DNA from: an uncultured Clostridiaceae bacterium
GTDB lineage: Bacteria; Bacillota; Clostridia; Lachnospirales; Lachnospiraceae
Length of the DNA: 14,233 bases
Assembly (NCBI GenBank): GCA_949948825.1
Contig: CATLIJ010000038.1
Span: 1 to 14,233 of the forward strand
Reading direction: 5' to 3'
Shown here: one piece after another, positions 1-7,084 of the stretch
How positions within the stretch are numbered: position 1 is the stretch's first letter
Layout: every line of letters begins with the position of its first letter
Program-made: the position numbers and the translations under genes
Notes under the pieces: generated by a model
The model's database searches: none
Seen by the model: only the letters and a program-made list of their open reading frames with translations
Told to the model about the DNA's origin: nothing

Positions 1-467
1 TGATTTATCCAAGAGATGGGAAGGAAAATGTTCAGATTCGGTATAATACAAATATTGGATATAATAGTGATGATTTAGATAATGCTTATGATTGGATTTC
101 GCAGGAATTAGATATTCCTGTATTAACATTATTTTATGTACCTGAAGAAATGATCTTTTTGGAGTTTGAAGAACAAGAGACATATGCTGTTATAAAGTTT
201 GACTATAAAGGAAAAATAATTTATTTAAGAGAAAGTAAGTTAATGAATGCGAATACTATATCGTATGTTGTTTCTGATAGAAAAGTGTATCACGAAGTAC
301 ATAACGATTGGATTAATAAAGAGTTGATTGTTGAGGAAAATCAATTGGAGAACGGAATTGTGGAATATAGTGTTGTGGTAGATAATGATAATGGTATTTA
401 TTATCTTTCAGGAGTTATGAAAAGGGAGGAGTTTGATAGAATATCTGAAAATCTTGTTTATCATTAG
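1..467 (+). CDS. DUF4367-like protein, C-terminal part (runs off left edge)
   Basis: The reading frame is open from base 3, so the ATG at 150 is internal and about 154 C-terminal residues are visible; the true start lies outside the window. The sequence is rich in aromatic and acidic residues in a beta-strand-like pattern. It ends with YYLSG followed by a REEF-x-RI-x-ENL helix, which resembles the end of DUF4367 domains found at the C-terminus of Firmicutes anti-sigma-factor-like or lipoprotein-like proteins. That assignment is from memory of the family. No catalytic residues can be seen. The next gene starts 22 bases downstream with its own ribosome-binding site, so the two are probably cotranscribed. 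The stretch is AT-rich compared with the dnaX side of the window. Confidence 0.6.
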   Translation, partial: IYPRDGKENVQIRYNTNIGYNSDDLDNAYDWISQELDIPVLTLFYVPEEMIFLEFEEQETYAVIKFDYKGKIIYLRESKLMNANTISYVVSDRKVYHEVHNDWINKELIVEENQLENGIVEYSVVVDNDNGIYYLSGVMKREEFDRISENLVYH

Positions 468-489
468 ACCATTTTAGGAAGGTGAGCAA

Positions 490-984
490 ATGAAAAATTT
501 ATTAAAAAGATGTTTTGTTATTTGTACAGTAGTAATTATGATTTTATCATTTACTGCTACAGCATACGCACAGGTAAATGATATGGCTGTAAGAACCTAT
601 CAAAATGAAGATATGGTAGGGTTAGAGGCTTCACCAAGAGGAGAGTTGATTTCTACAATTATACTGGAGTTATCTACAGAAGGTTCTCGTACAGTAGGGA
701 TTCATTCAGAAATTATGTGTCATGAGGAAATGGATACCATTAAAATGACTATTAAATTACAGAAAAGAGAAAGCAGTGGGTGGTCAACGAAAAATACTCA
801 GACATTTGAATGGAAGAAGAAAGACTTTCCAAATACGCTTTTATCTTCATCTGTTGCGGAATATAAGGTAGGTTCATTGGCAGCAGGTGAGTATAGACTT
901 TCTACTAGTTATGTAGTTTATAATTTGGATAGAAGTATGCATGAGTCAAAAACAGTGACTACTGTATCTAAGACTATAAACTAA
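490..984 (+). CDS. small secreted protein of unknown function (possibly DUF6147-like)
   Basis: A 164-residue protein with a classic signal peptide: a Lys/Arg N-terminus (KNLLKR), a hydrophobic core at about residues 8-22 and an AYA-Q cleavage site after residue 27. The mature part is about 137 residues with no membrane segment, so it is probably exported. It carries a pattern of the form SEIMCHEEMDTIKMTIKLQ, then SSGW, then a late AGEYRLSTSYVVY strand. This recalls the short exported clostridial proteins grouped as DUF6147; that is only a resemblance. The ribosome-binding site AGGAAGGTGAG at 476-486 supports this start. The gene sits 22 bases behind a DUF4367-like gene, suggesting a two-gene unit. 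No function is proposed. A single cysteine remains after processing. Confidence 0.75.
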   Translation: MKNLLKRCFVICTVVIMILSFTATAYAQVNDMAVRTYQNEDMVGLEASPRGELISTIILELSTEGSRTVGIHSEIMCHEEMDTIKMTIKLQKRESSGWSTKNTQTFEWKKKDFPNTLLSSSVAEYKVGSLAAGEYRLSTSYVVYNLDRSMHESKTVTTVSKTIN

Positions 985-1197
985 ATTCTGCAATTTTAAA
1001 TATAGTGTTAAAGTAGTTTTACAATGATTCTTAGTTTTGCAATAGTTTTCATGTTTAAAGATAAACCTTTTTGGATATAAAATAAAATTTCAATTTGGCA
1101 CTTTTTAAAACGTCCAAACAAACCTATATTCTATAATTAATACCTAATATTGAATTTCTTATTGTATGGACTAAAACGATAAAGCCCTAATAAGAAC

Positions 1198-1246
1198 AAA
1201 AAGACTTATGAGACATGCATGTGCTGCCTGAATCATAAGTCTTTTT
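1198..1246. terminator. bidirectional hairpin, probable rho-independent terminator
   Basis: A perfect 14-base inverted repeat: AAAAAGACTTATGA at 1198-1211 pairs with TCATAAGTCTTTTT at 1233-1246. The A run on the left and the T run on the right would give a U tract in either direction. The 21-base loop contains the palindrome ACATGCATGT at 1213-1222. It lies 214 bases after the stop of the secreted protein gene, which is far for a terminator of that gene. The stem is A/T-rich apart from its centre. Confidence 0.55.
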
Positions 1247-1351
1247 ATATGGAATTACAGTGCGCAGAACAGTGTCAGAAGATAGGATTGTTTGGTAAGA
1301 AGTGTCCTTGATTTTATGACAAAAAGAAAGAATATAATATTTAAGAAGTAT

Positions 1352-1380
1352 TTGTATTATTAATATTTATTCGTTATACT
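1352..1380 (+). promoter_or_regulatory. candidate sigma-A promoter for the ATPase-nuclease gene
   Basis: TTGTAT at 1352-1357 and TATACT at 1375-1380 are separated by 17 bases, 80 bases before the ATG at 1461. A second, weaker candidate lies upstream: TTGATT at 1308-1313 and a perfect TATAAT at 1333-1338, but with a 19-base spacer. The region is so AT-rich that chance matches are easy. Confidence 0.4.
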
Positions 1381-1460
1381 AATATAGTAATAATATCTCA
1401 ACAGATATAATCCAAGCATTCAACAATAAGACAGATGTGAAATAGAAAGGATGTGGAGAT

Positions 1461-3158
1461 ATGTTAAGAACAGTAGGGATAGGGCATCAGGATTTTGAAA
1501 AGATAAGGCAGGAAAATATCTTTTATGTGGATAAAACAAATTTTATCCAGGAATGGTGGGAAGCAAAAGATGAAGTAACCTTGATTACCCGCCCCCGCCG
1601 TTTTGGAAAGACTTTGAATATGAGTATGTTGGAGAAATTCTTTTCTGTACATTATGCAGGACGGGAAGATCTGTTTTGCGGCCTTGTCATATGGGAGAAG
1701 GAGAAATACCGAAAGCTTCAGGGAACATATCCAGTCCTTTTTATCAGTTTTGCTGATGTGAAAGAAACCACATATATACAAACAAAAAAGAAAATTTGCC
1801 GTATTATTAAAGCATTGTATAATAAATACGATTTTTTAATCGAAAATGATTTGCTGAATGAGAGTGAAAAAAGTGATTTTTTAAATGTTTCAGCAGATAT
1901 GGAAGATAATGAAGCTTCTTATTCACTAAAGGCGTTATGCGATTATTTATCACGTTACTATGAAAAAAAGGTAATTATTTTGTTGGATGAATATGATATG
2001 CCAATGCAGGAAGCTTATGTGAACGGCTATTGGGAGGAACTTGTTTCTTTTACCAGAGGTATGTTAAATGCAACATTTAAGACAAATCCTTATTTGGAAC
2101 GGGCAATAATGACAGGCATAACCAGGGTTAGTAAAGAATCCATTTTTTCAGATTTAAATAATTTACAAGTAATCACAACAACATCAGAAAAATACATGGA
2201 CAGTTTTGGTTTTACAGAAGAGGAAGTATTTGCTGCATTAGATGAATATGGCTGGTCTGCTAAAAAGCAAGAAGTAAAATGTTGGTATGATGGGTTTACT
2301 TTTGGGAAGAAGACAGACATTTATAATCCCTGGTCATTGATAAATTATATGAGTACAGGAAAATTAGAGCCTTATTGGGCTAATTCCAGTTCAAACAGCC
2401 TGATTGGAAAATTAATTCAGGAGGGAAGCCGGAATTTAAAAGAAAGTTTTGAATCTCTTTTGCATGGAAGGTCAATTATTGTAGAATTAGATGAACAAAT
2501 TGTTTATGATCAATTAAGTGATGATGAGTCAGCCATTTGGAGTCTGCTGCTTGCCAGCGGTTATTTAAAGGTGAAAAGTTTGAGAACCTATGGGACGGAA
2601 TTTGGAGAATGGAAACAGGAATATGAACTGATACTGACGAATTTTGAAGCAGGAGTCATGTTCCGCCGTATGATAAAAAGGTGGTTCAGCCGTGCGGCGG
2701 GAGAATATAATGATTTTATCAAAGCATTATTGCTTGATGATGTAAAGGGTATGAATGTTTATATGAACAAGATAGCAATGACTACATTCAGCTATTTTGA
2801 CACTGGAAAGAATCCTTCGGAAGAAGAGCCTGAGCGCTTCTATCATGGTCTTGTATTGGGGCTTATGGTAGAACTTGCGGACCGGTATGTACTCATTTCT
2901 AACCGGGAAAGCGGATTTGGCCGCTATGATGTGACGCTGGAACCAAGAAAACAAGAAGATGTGGGAATAATCATGGAATTTAAGGTACAGGACAAAGCAG
3001 AAGAAAAGGAACTTTCCAATACAGCAGATGCTGCATTAGAACAGATAAAAGATAAAAAATATGAAACTGTATTGATAGAAAAGGGTATTCCCATAGAGAG
3101 AATTTGTAACTATGGTTTTGCATTTTGCGGGAAACAGGTATTGATTAAAAAGGGATAA
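1461..3158 (+). CDS. AAA-ATPase-like protein with C-terminal PD-(D/E)XK nuclease domain
   Basis: A 565-residue protein of the PF09820 (AAA-ATPase_like) plus PF08011 (PD-(D/E)XK) architecture, near the usual family length of 500-580. The N-terminus has the family signature G-x-x-DF-x-x-IR-x-x-x-x-F-Y-VDKT at about residues 8-26. The nucleotide-binding loop is the variant RPRRFGKT at 44-51, and the Walker B motif is IILLDEYD at 172-179. Near the C-terminus, D490 in the RYD motif, E506 and K508 (MEFK) form a recognisable PD-(D/E)XK catalytic triad, so the nuclease looks intact. The ribosome-binding site AAAGGA at 1446-1451 is 9 bases before the ATG. Members are abundant in gut Bacteroidetes and Clostridia but poorly characterised; roles in mobile-element biology or defence have been guessed rather than shown. 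It stands alone with its own promoter, next to AT-rich accessory genes. Confidence 0.88.
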   Translation: MLRTVGIGHQDFEKIRQENIFYVDKTNFIQEWWEAKDEVTLITRPRRFGKTLNMSMLEKFFSVHYAGREDLFCGLVIWEKEKYRKLQGTYPVLFISFADVKETTYIQTKKKICRIIKALYNKYDFLIENDLLNESEKSDFLNVSADMEDNEASYSLKALCDYLSRYYEKKVIILLDEYDMPMQEAYVNGYWEELVSFTRGMLNATFKTNPYLERAIMTGITRVSKESIFSDLNNLQVITTTSEKYMDSFGFTEEEVFAALDEYGWSAKKQEVKCWYDGFTFGKKTDIYNPWSLINYMSTGKLEPYWANSSSNSLIGKLIQEGSRNLKESFESLLHGRSIIVELDEQIVYDQLSDDESAIWSLLLASGYLKVKSLRTYGTEFGEWKQEYELILTNFEAGVMFRRMIKRWFSRAAGEYNDFIKALLLDDVKGMNVYMNKIAMTTFSYFDTGKNPSEEEPERFYHGLVLGLMVELADRYVLISNRESGFGRYDVTLEPRKQEDVGIIMEFKVQDKAEEKELSNTADAALEQIKDKKYETVLIEKGIPIERICNYGFAFCGKQVLIKKG

Positions 3159-3260
3159 AATAGAATGTGATAGTTAAAACAGAAACAGGAGCCGTCTGAA
3201 CTGTTACCATTTGGAAGAATTGGCTCTTTCATTCTCACCCTATGCAAACCTTAACCTTTA

Positions 3261-3269
3261 TGATATAAT
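3261..3269 (+). promoter_or_regulatory. extended -10 promoter of the exonuclease gene, implying a leaderless mRNA
   Basis: TGATATAAT is a perfect extended -10 (TG-n-TATAAT) with the hexamer at 3264-3269. No good -35 exists 16-18 bases upstream, which is tolerated for extended -10 promoters. Transcription would begin around 3275-3278, at or within three bases of the ATG at 3278. No Shine-Dalgarno sequence lies between this box and the start codon. Confidence 0.65.
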
Positions 3270-3277
3270 CCTCTATT

Positions 3278-4270
3278 ATGAAAAATTATATTGTATTTGA
3301 TTTAGAGTGGAATCAGAGCGCTCACGGCAAAGAAGAGTCAGTGGAAGATTTTCCCTTTGAAATTATTGAAATTGGAGCAATCAAATTAGACAGCGAGCTT
3401 TCCCTCACAGATGAATTTCATCAGCTCATCCGGCCGCAGGTATATACACAAATGCATTACGCCATTTTGGAAGTGACACACATGGACATGGGAGAACTGC
3501 AGAGTCAGGGAGAAGATTTTGTCCATGCTGCTGAAAGATTTGTCAACTGGTGTGATGAGGACAGCATATATTGTATTTGGGGCTCCATGGATTTGACAGA
3601 ACTGCAGCGAAATATGAAATATTATGGAATGAACAATCCCTTCCCGAAGCCATTGTTTTACTATGATGTACAGAAGCTATATGCTTTATTTTACAAAGGC
3701 GGGATGAAACCGTCTCTGGATGTAGCAGTAGAAGAGCTGGGGCTTTTGGAGGAAAGACCATTTCACAGAGCATTAGATGACGCATATTACACAGGAAAAA
3801 TATTGAAAAAAATGATGGAGGAGATTGGACCTGAGCGGCTTTTGACCTATCAGTCTGTAGATTATTATTGGATTCCGGAGAATAAAGAAGAGGAGATACA
3901 GATGGTATTTCCAGATTACTCCAAGTACGTGTCACGGATATTTCCCTCCAAAGAGGATGCCATGAAAGAACGGCTGGTGACAGAGATGAAGTGTTATGAA
4001 TGCGGACGGATACTGCGGAAAAAGATTCGGTGGTTTACCCCCAACCAGAAGATTTACTATGGATTGGCAATTTGTCCGGAACACGGATATTTGAAGGGAA
4101 AGGTCCGGATGAAGCGAGTGGATGATACAAAGGTTTATGCAGTGAAGACTTTAAAGCTGACTGATGAGGAAGGCGCAAGACAGATTTCAGACCGCAAAGA
4201 GGATGTGAAGAAAAAGCGGGCGCTGCGCAGCCAGGATAAAAAGAATAAGCAGAAAAAACCAGAAGAATAG
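3278..4270 (+). CDS. DEDDh-family 3'-5' exonuclease (KapD/ERI-1-like)
   Basis: A 330-residue protein with an N-terminal exonuclease domain (about residues 1-185). Exo I is YIVFDLEWN with D8 and E10; Exo II has D105 in WGSMDLTEL; Exo III has H163 and D167/D168 in FHRALDDA. This is the DEDDh set that coordinates two metal ions, and spacing fits the ERI-1/KapD-like group, which trims RNA or DNA 3' ends. A putative zinc-binding patch follows, with C239 and C242 (CYEC) paired with C266 and H269 (CPEH). The tail is Lys/Arg-rich. The start is fixed because Exo I begins at residue 4; there is no Shine-Dalgarno sequence in front of it. The tail seems to stop early: a repeat-bearing Arg/Pro-rich tail continues in the -1 frame to 4416 (see the entry there). 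Convergent with the editing-protein gene. Confidence 0.88.
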   Translation: MKNYIVFDLEWNQSAHGKEESVEDFPFEIIEIGAIKLDSELSLTDEFHQLIRPQVYTQMHYAILEVTHMDMGELQSQGEDFVHAAERFVNWCDEDSIYCIWGSMDLTELQRNMKYYGMNNPFPKPLFYYDVQKLYALFYKGGMKPSLDVAVEELGLLEERPFHRALDDAYYTGKILKKMMEEIGPERLLTYQSVDYYWIPENKEEEIQMVFPDYSKYVSRIFPSKEDAMKERLVTEMKCYECGRILRKKIRWFTPNQKIYYGLAICPEHGYLKGKVRMKRVDDTKVYAVKTLKLTDEEGARQISDRKEDVKKKRALRSQDKKNKQKKPEE

Positions 4271-4416
4271 TAAGGAACCGGCCAAAAGGTATAAACCAGA
4301 AAGCACAGACCCAAAGGGATAGACCCAAAAGATATGGGTCTGAAAGGCACAGACCCAAAGGATACAGGCCCAATAGACACAGACCGGAGCGCAGCAGATT
4401 TAGAGACAAAAAGTAA
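4249..4416 (+). other. out-of-frame Arg/Pro-rich tail of the exonuclease with pentapeptide repeats
   Basis: The frame one base behind the exonuclease frame is open from 4249 to a TAA at 4414-4416. From 4321 it encodes five 5-residue units with exact 15-base periodicity: RPKRY, GSERH, RPKGY, RPNRH, RPERS, then RFRDKK and stop. Differences among units are partly synonymous (AGA/AGG for Arg, CCC/CCG for Pro, TAT/TAC for Tyr), as expected if this frame has been translated. The upstream tail is also Lys/Arg-rich. The frames overlap only at 4249-4267, which contains an A6 run at 4253-4258. One extra A there would join the frames into a protein of about 379 residues. It could be a real deletion, a phase-variable tract, slippage, or a sequencing error. 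Confidence 0.55.
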
Positions 4417-4457
4417 GAAGCTGTTTTAAAAAATGGAAGAATTCCGTACAGGAAAAA

Positions 4458-5624
4458 TCAGTGATGAATAAAGGCAGCCAGTTCCTCCCTTGTACCTGTA
4501 ACCGTACCCTGAACCATTTCCGGTTTGCCGCCGCCTTTTCCAGGGAAATTTTCATGGAAATCTTTTGTAAAGTCTCTTAAATTCATGGTTTGGCTGCCCA
4601 GTATATACTGATAACCCTGCCGGTCATTTCCCAGGAAAATTCCACAGATATTGCTGCACTTTTCTTTGCCCGCATCCACAAAACGCCGCGCAGCATTTTT
4701 ATCCAAATCTTCCTCAAATAAAAGAATGTATTTGGGTTTTTCTTCCTGCTGGCTGGTAAAGGCAGCAAGCTTTTCCTCCAGATAATGGCTTTGGATGCGG
4801 AAGAGCCTGTCCTTTTGCTGCTGCAGTTCCTTCTGTAAGCGGTGTACTGCATCAGCAGTTTCATAGGGCTTGGCTGACAAAAGTCTGGAGATTTCCAGCA
4901 CATTATTTTCCTTTGTCCGATAATCTGCCAGAGCGCGGAAACCGCAGACCATAGTTACACGGGTTCCGCCTTTATATTTTGCAGCTTCAATAAGCCGGAG
5001 GATTCCGATTTCCCCTGTCTGTTTTACATGAGGTGCACAACAGGCACACACATCATATCCGGGAATTGTGACAATCCGCACCTGTCCGGTCAGCTCTTTT
5101 TTGCTGCGGTAGTCCATGGAAGCAAGCTCCTCTTTAGAAGGATAATCTACCTGAACCGGAAGGTTGGCAGCAACTGCTTCATTGGCTTCCCGTTCAATTT
5201 TCTCCAGCTGTTCCAAGGTGAGGATGCCGTTAAAATCCATTGTTACCAGTTCTTTTCCCAAATGAAATCCCACATTATCAAATCCAAAATGCTTATGGAC
5301 CAGACCAGATATAATATGTTCTCCTGTGTGCTGCTGCATATTGGAGAATCTTTCCGGAAAATCTATGACTCCCCAAACTTGCTCCCCCACAGCCAGGGGT
5401 TCCTTCACATAATGAAAGATTATATCCTCCTTTTCCTGAACATCCTGTACATACACAGAGCCAAGCTTGCCGGTATCCGCATACTGCCCTCCGCCTTCCG
5501 GAAAGAATCCGGTGCGGTTCAGCACAACCCCATAACATTTGCGTTTGTCGTCCCAGTCGCAGGAAATCACCTGTGCCTGAAATTCCGTCAAATGGCTGTC
5601 CTGGTAGAATAATTTTTCTGTCAT
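4458..5624 (-). CDS. alanyl-tRNA editing protein, AlaX-L type with DHHA1 domain
   Basis: A 388-residue relative of the editing half of alanyl-tRNA synthetase. It is expected to deacylate mischarged tRNA-Ala (Ser or Gly) in trans. Residues 1-90 form the N-terminal beta domain with FFPEGGGQ at 40-47, a signature shared with AlaRS. The zinc site is HTGEH (H99, H103) plus C195 and H199 in the CACCAPH motif. A heptad-like region at about 238-300 probably forms a coiled coil, followed by a DHHA1 domain with the Gly-rich GKGGGKPEM at 362-370, which makes it the long AlaX form. There is no aminoacylation domain, so it is not a truncated AlaRS. AAAGGA lies 10 bases before the ATG on this strand. It has its own promoter, diverges from pfkA, and no clear terminator is seen beyond its stop. 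Confidence 0.9.
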   Translation of the reverse strand: MTEKLFYQDSHLTEFQAQVISCDWDDKRKCYGVVLNRTGFFPEGGGQYADTGKLGSVYVQDVQEKEDIIFHYVKEPLAVGEQVWGVIDFPERFSNMQQHTGEHIISGLVHKHFGFDNVGFHLGKELVTMDFNGILTLEQLEKIEREANEAVAANLPVQVDYPSKEELASMDYRSKKELTGQVRIVTIPGYDVCACCAPHVKQTGEIGILRLIEAAKYKGGTRVTMVCGFRALADYRTKENNVLEISRLLSAKPYETADAVHRLQKELQQQKDRLFRIQSHYLEEKLAAFTSQQEEKPKYILLFEEDLDKNAARRFVDAGKEKCSNICGIFLGNDRQGYQYILGSQTMNLRDFTKDFHENFPGKGGGKPEMVQGTVTGTREELAAFIHH

Positions 5625-5665
5625 ACTTTGTCATTCCTTTCTTAGGTTAAGCAAATTCTGATTTT

Positions 5666-5694
5666 ATCTTATTTCATAATTTTCTGGTTGTCAA
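5666..5694 (-). promoter_or_regulatory. sigma-A promoter of the alanyl-tRNA editing gene
   Basis: On the minus strand a perfect TTGACA (5694-5689) is followed by a 17-base spacer and TAAGAT (5671-5666). The predicted start near 5659 gives a leader of about 35 bases, too short for a T-box. A 13-base palindrome, TGGTTG-T-CAACCA at 5685-5697, overlaps the -35 box and could be an operator. Confidence 0.75.
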
Positions 5695-5750
5695 CCATTA
5701 CCAGACATATGAGAATCATGACCTTTAAGCAATTTCTGTGAAAATTTCCC

Positions 5751-5779
5751 TTGCCCCTGTTTCCATGTTGTATTATAAT
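5751..5779 (+). promoter_or_regulatory. sigma-A promoter of the phosphofructokinase gene
   Basis: TTGCCC at 5751-5756 and a perfect TATAAT at 5774-5779 are separated by 17 bases. The predicted start near 5786 leaves a leader of about 69 bases before the ATG at 5855. It may also drive dnaX and downstream genes, because no separate dnaX promoter is obvious. Confidence 0.7.
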
Positions 5780-5854
5780 ATCAGAATGGGCGGACTTTGA
5801 TTAAAAGTTCCTTTGCCTGTAACAAATCCCCATATAAGAAAGGATGTGTCTTTA

Positions 5855-6931
5855 ATGAGAGTAGGAATGCTGACCAGCGGCGGAGATTGTCAGGCGCTGA
5901 ACGCAACCATGCGCGGCGTGGCAAAGTCGCTTTACAAAATGTACGACGATGTGGAAATCATTGGTTTTGAAGATGGCTATAAAGGCTTGATTTATGCTGA
6001 TTATCACATATTAAAGTCATCTGATTTTTCCGGTATTCTGACAAAAGGAGGGACCATCCTGGGTACATCCCGCCAGCCCTTTAAGCTGATGCGGACTTTG
6101 GATGAATTTGGTCTGGACAAGGTAGAGGCCATGAAGCATACTTATAAAAAGCTTCGCCTGGAATGTCTGGTGGTACTGGGAGGGAACGGAAGCCAGAAGA
6201 CGGCAAACCTTCTTCGGGAGGAAGGGCTGAATATTGTATCTCTGCCAAAGACCATTGACAATGATTTGTGGGGAACGGATATGACCTTTGGCTTTCACAG
6301 TGCAGTGGAAGTAGCCACTGCAGCCATTGACTGCATTCACACGACCGCAGCGTCCCATGGACGGGTTTTTATCGTTGAGGTTATGGGCCACAAAGTAGGA
6401 TGGCTGACCCTTTATGCAGGACTTGCCGGCGGCGCAGACATTATTCTGCTCCCGGAGATTCCCTATGATGTAGATGTGGTGGTCAATGCCATCAAGGAGC
6501 GGACCCGCCAGGGAAAGAGATTCTCCATTCTGGCAGTGGCAGAGGGTGCAATTTCCAAAGAGGATGCAGCATTAAGCAAGAAAGAATTAAAAGAAAAGAA
6601 AAAGACTCAGATTGTATACCCGTCTGTGGCTTATGAAATCGGAGCCATGATCACAGAACGCACGGGTCAGGAGGTCCGCGTGACAGTACCAGGACATACT
6701 CAGCGCGGCGGCGAACCCTGTCCTTATGACCGGGTGCTTTCCACCCGTTTGGGTGCAGCGGCAGCCAATATGATCCGGGATAAAAAATATGGTTTTATGG
6801 TAGCTGTAAAAGGCGATGAGATTACAGCTGTGCCTCTGGAAGAGGTGGCAGGAAGATTAAAGACTGTAGATCCGGAAAGCTCGATTATCAAGGAAGCAAA
6901 GATGGTCGGCATGAGCTTTGGTGACGAATAG
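5855..6931 (+). CDS. pfkA: 6-phosphofructokinase, group III (mixed-substrate) type
   Basis: Phosphorylates fructose 6-phosphate to the 1,6-bisphosphate in glycolysis. The 358-residue protein begins MRVGMLTSGGD; an upstream in-frame TTG at 5813 is less likely because AAAGGA at 5839-5844 is 10 bases before this ATG and the family starts at the Gly-rich strand. Motifs: GGNGS at 109-113, PKTIDND at 131-137 with catalytic D135, EVMGHKVGW at about 176-184, and PGHTQRGG further on. Compared with E. coli PfkA, the metal/ATP-site Asp103 is Asn111, Gly104 is kept (Gly112), and Gly124 is Lys132. Lys at that position is typical of PPi-using and group III enzymes, whereas Gly at 104 favours ATP, so the phosphoryl donor is uncertain. 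The stop is 2 bases before a structured repeat element that separates it from dnaX. Confidence 0.9.
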   Translation: MRVGMLTSGGDCQALNATMRGVAKSLYKMYDDVEIIGFEDGYKGLIYADYHILKSSDFSGILTKGGTILGTSRQPFKLMRTLDEFGLDKVEAMKHTYKKLRLECLVVLGGNGSQKTANLLREEGLNIVSLPKTIDNDLWGTDMTFGFHSAVEVATAAIDCIHTTAASHGRVFIVEVMGHKVGWLTLYAGLAGGADIILLPEIPYDVDVVVNAIKERTRQGKRFSILAVAEGAISKEDAALSKKELKEKKKTQIVYPSVAYEIGAMITERTGQEVRVTVPGHTQRGGEPCPYDRVLSTRLGAAAANMIRDKKYGFMVAVKGDEITAVPLEEVAGRLKTVDPESSIIKEAKMVGMSFGDE

Positions 6932-6933
6932 AT
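6921..6933 (+). repeat. direct repeat copy 1 flanking the hairpin element
   Basis: GTGACGAATAGAT, which includes the last two sense codons and stop codon of pfkA, recurs exactly at 7080-7092 on the other side of the element. The final eight bases, GAATAGAT, directly abut the inverted-repeat ends and may be a target-site duplication. Confidence 0.75.
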
Positions 6934-7084
6934 GTTACAGTTCACGGGGCGGGGAATCTGACATAAATATGGGTGTCAAGCTTGCTTGTAAGCCCAAATT
7001 TATGCCAGATTCCACATCAGGCGAACGCCTGATGCTTCTTGTCCGTTAAAGACGGGCAAGAAAATGCCCCCTGTGAACCGTGAC
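6934..7084. mobile_element. 151-base folded repeat element with terminal inverted repeats (MITE-like)
   Basis: The ends are imperfect inverted repeats: left GTTACAGTTCAC then GGGGC (6934-6950), right GCCCCCTGT-GAACCGTGAC (7066-7084), pairing over about 17 bases with G-U pairs and a small bulge. Inside are three hairpins: 6953-7013 (GGAATCTG/CAGATTCC, then CATAAAT/ATTTATG and an inner stem), 7015-7034 (CATCAGGCG/CGCCTGATG, perfect), and 7036-7062 (11-base stem, TTAAG-like 5-base loop). Together they form a multi-branched fold. GAATAGAT lies directly at both sides. Joining the flanks across the element would recreate a compact pfkA stop to dnaX start spacer with a ribosome-binding site. No protein is encoded. 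It may be a non-autonomous mobile repeat or a structured leader RNA. Confidence 0.6.

Larger units (their letters stand above)
985..1460. other. 476-base AT-rich intergenic region
   Basis: No convincing coding frame or RNA gene is visible. The left half (985-1197) shows nothing recognisable. It is followed by a long hairpin at 1198-1246 and, in the right half, candidate promoters for the gene starting at 1461. The base composition matches the AT-rich genes on its left more than the GC-richer genes far to the right. Confidence 0.6.

Noticed and set aside
3189..3226. Terminator after the ATPase-nuclease gene
   Set aside because: Only a 5-base GAGCC/GGCTC stem with a 28-base loop and three Ts; too weak to call.
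5028..5612. Long plus-strand open frame antisense to the tRNA-editing gene
   Set aside because: It is the complement of a well-supported coding frame, with no ribosome-binding site or recognisable motif.
4458..5624. Truncated alanyl-tRNA synthetase
   Set aside because: The protein starts with the AlaX editing-domain fold, has a complete zinc site and DHHA1 end, and has its own promoter, matching long free-standing editing proteins.
5813..5854. N-terminal extension of the phosphofructokinase from a TTG
   Set aside because: The family begins at MRVGMLTSGG, and a good ribosome-binding site is placed for the ATG at 5855.
6934..7084. SRP RNA (ffs/scr) upstream of dnaX
   Set aside because: Its position matches the B. 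subtilis scr-dnaX order, but the conserved SRP domain IV signature (GGAAG...AGCAG) is absent and the fold is multi-branched, not one long rod.
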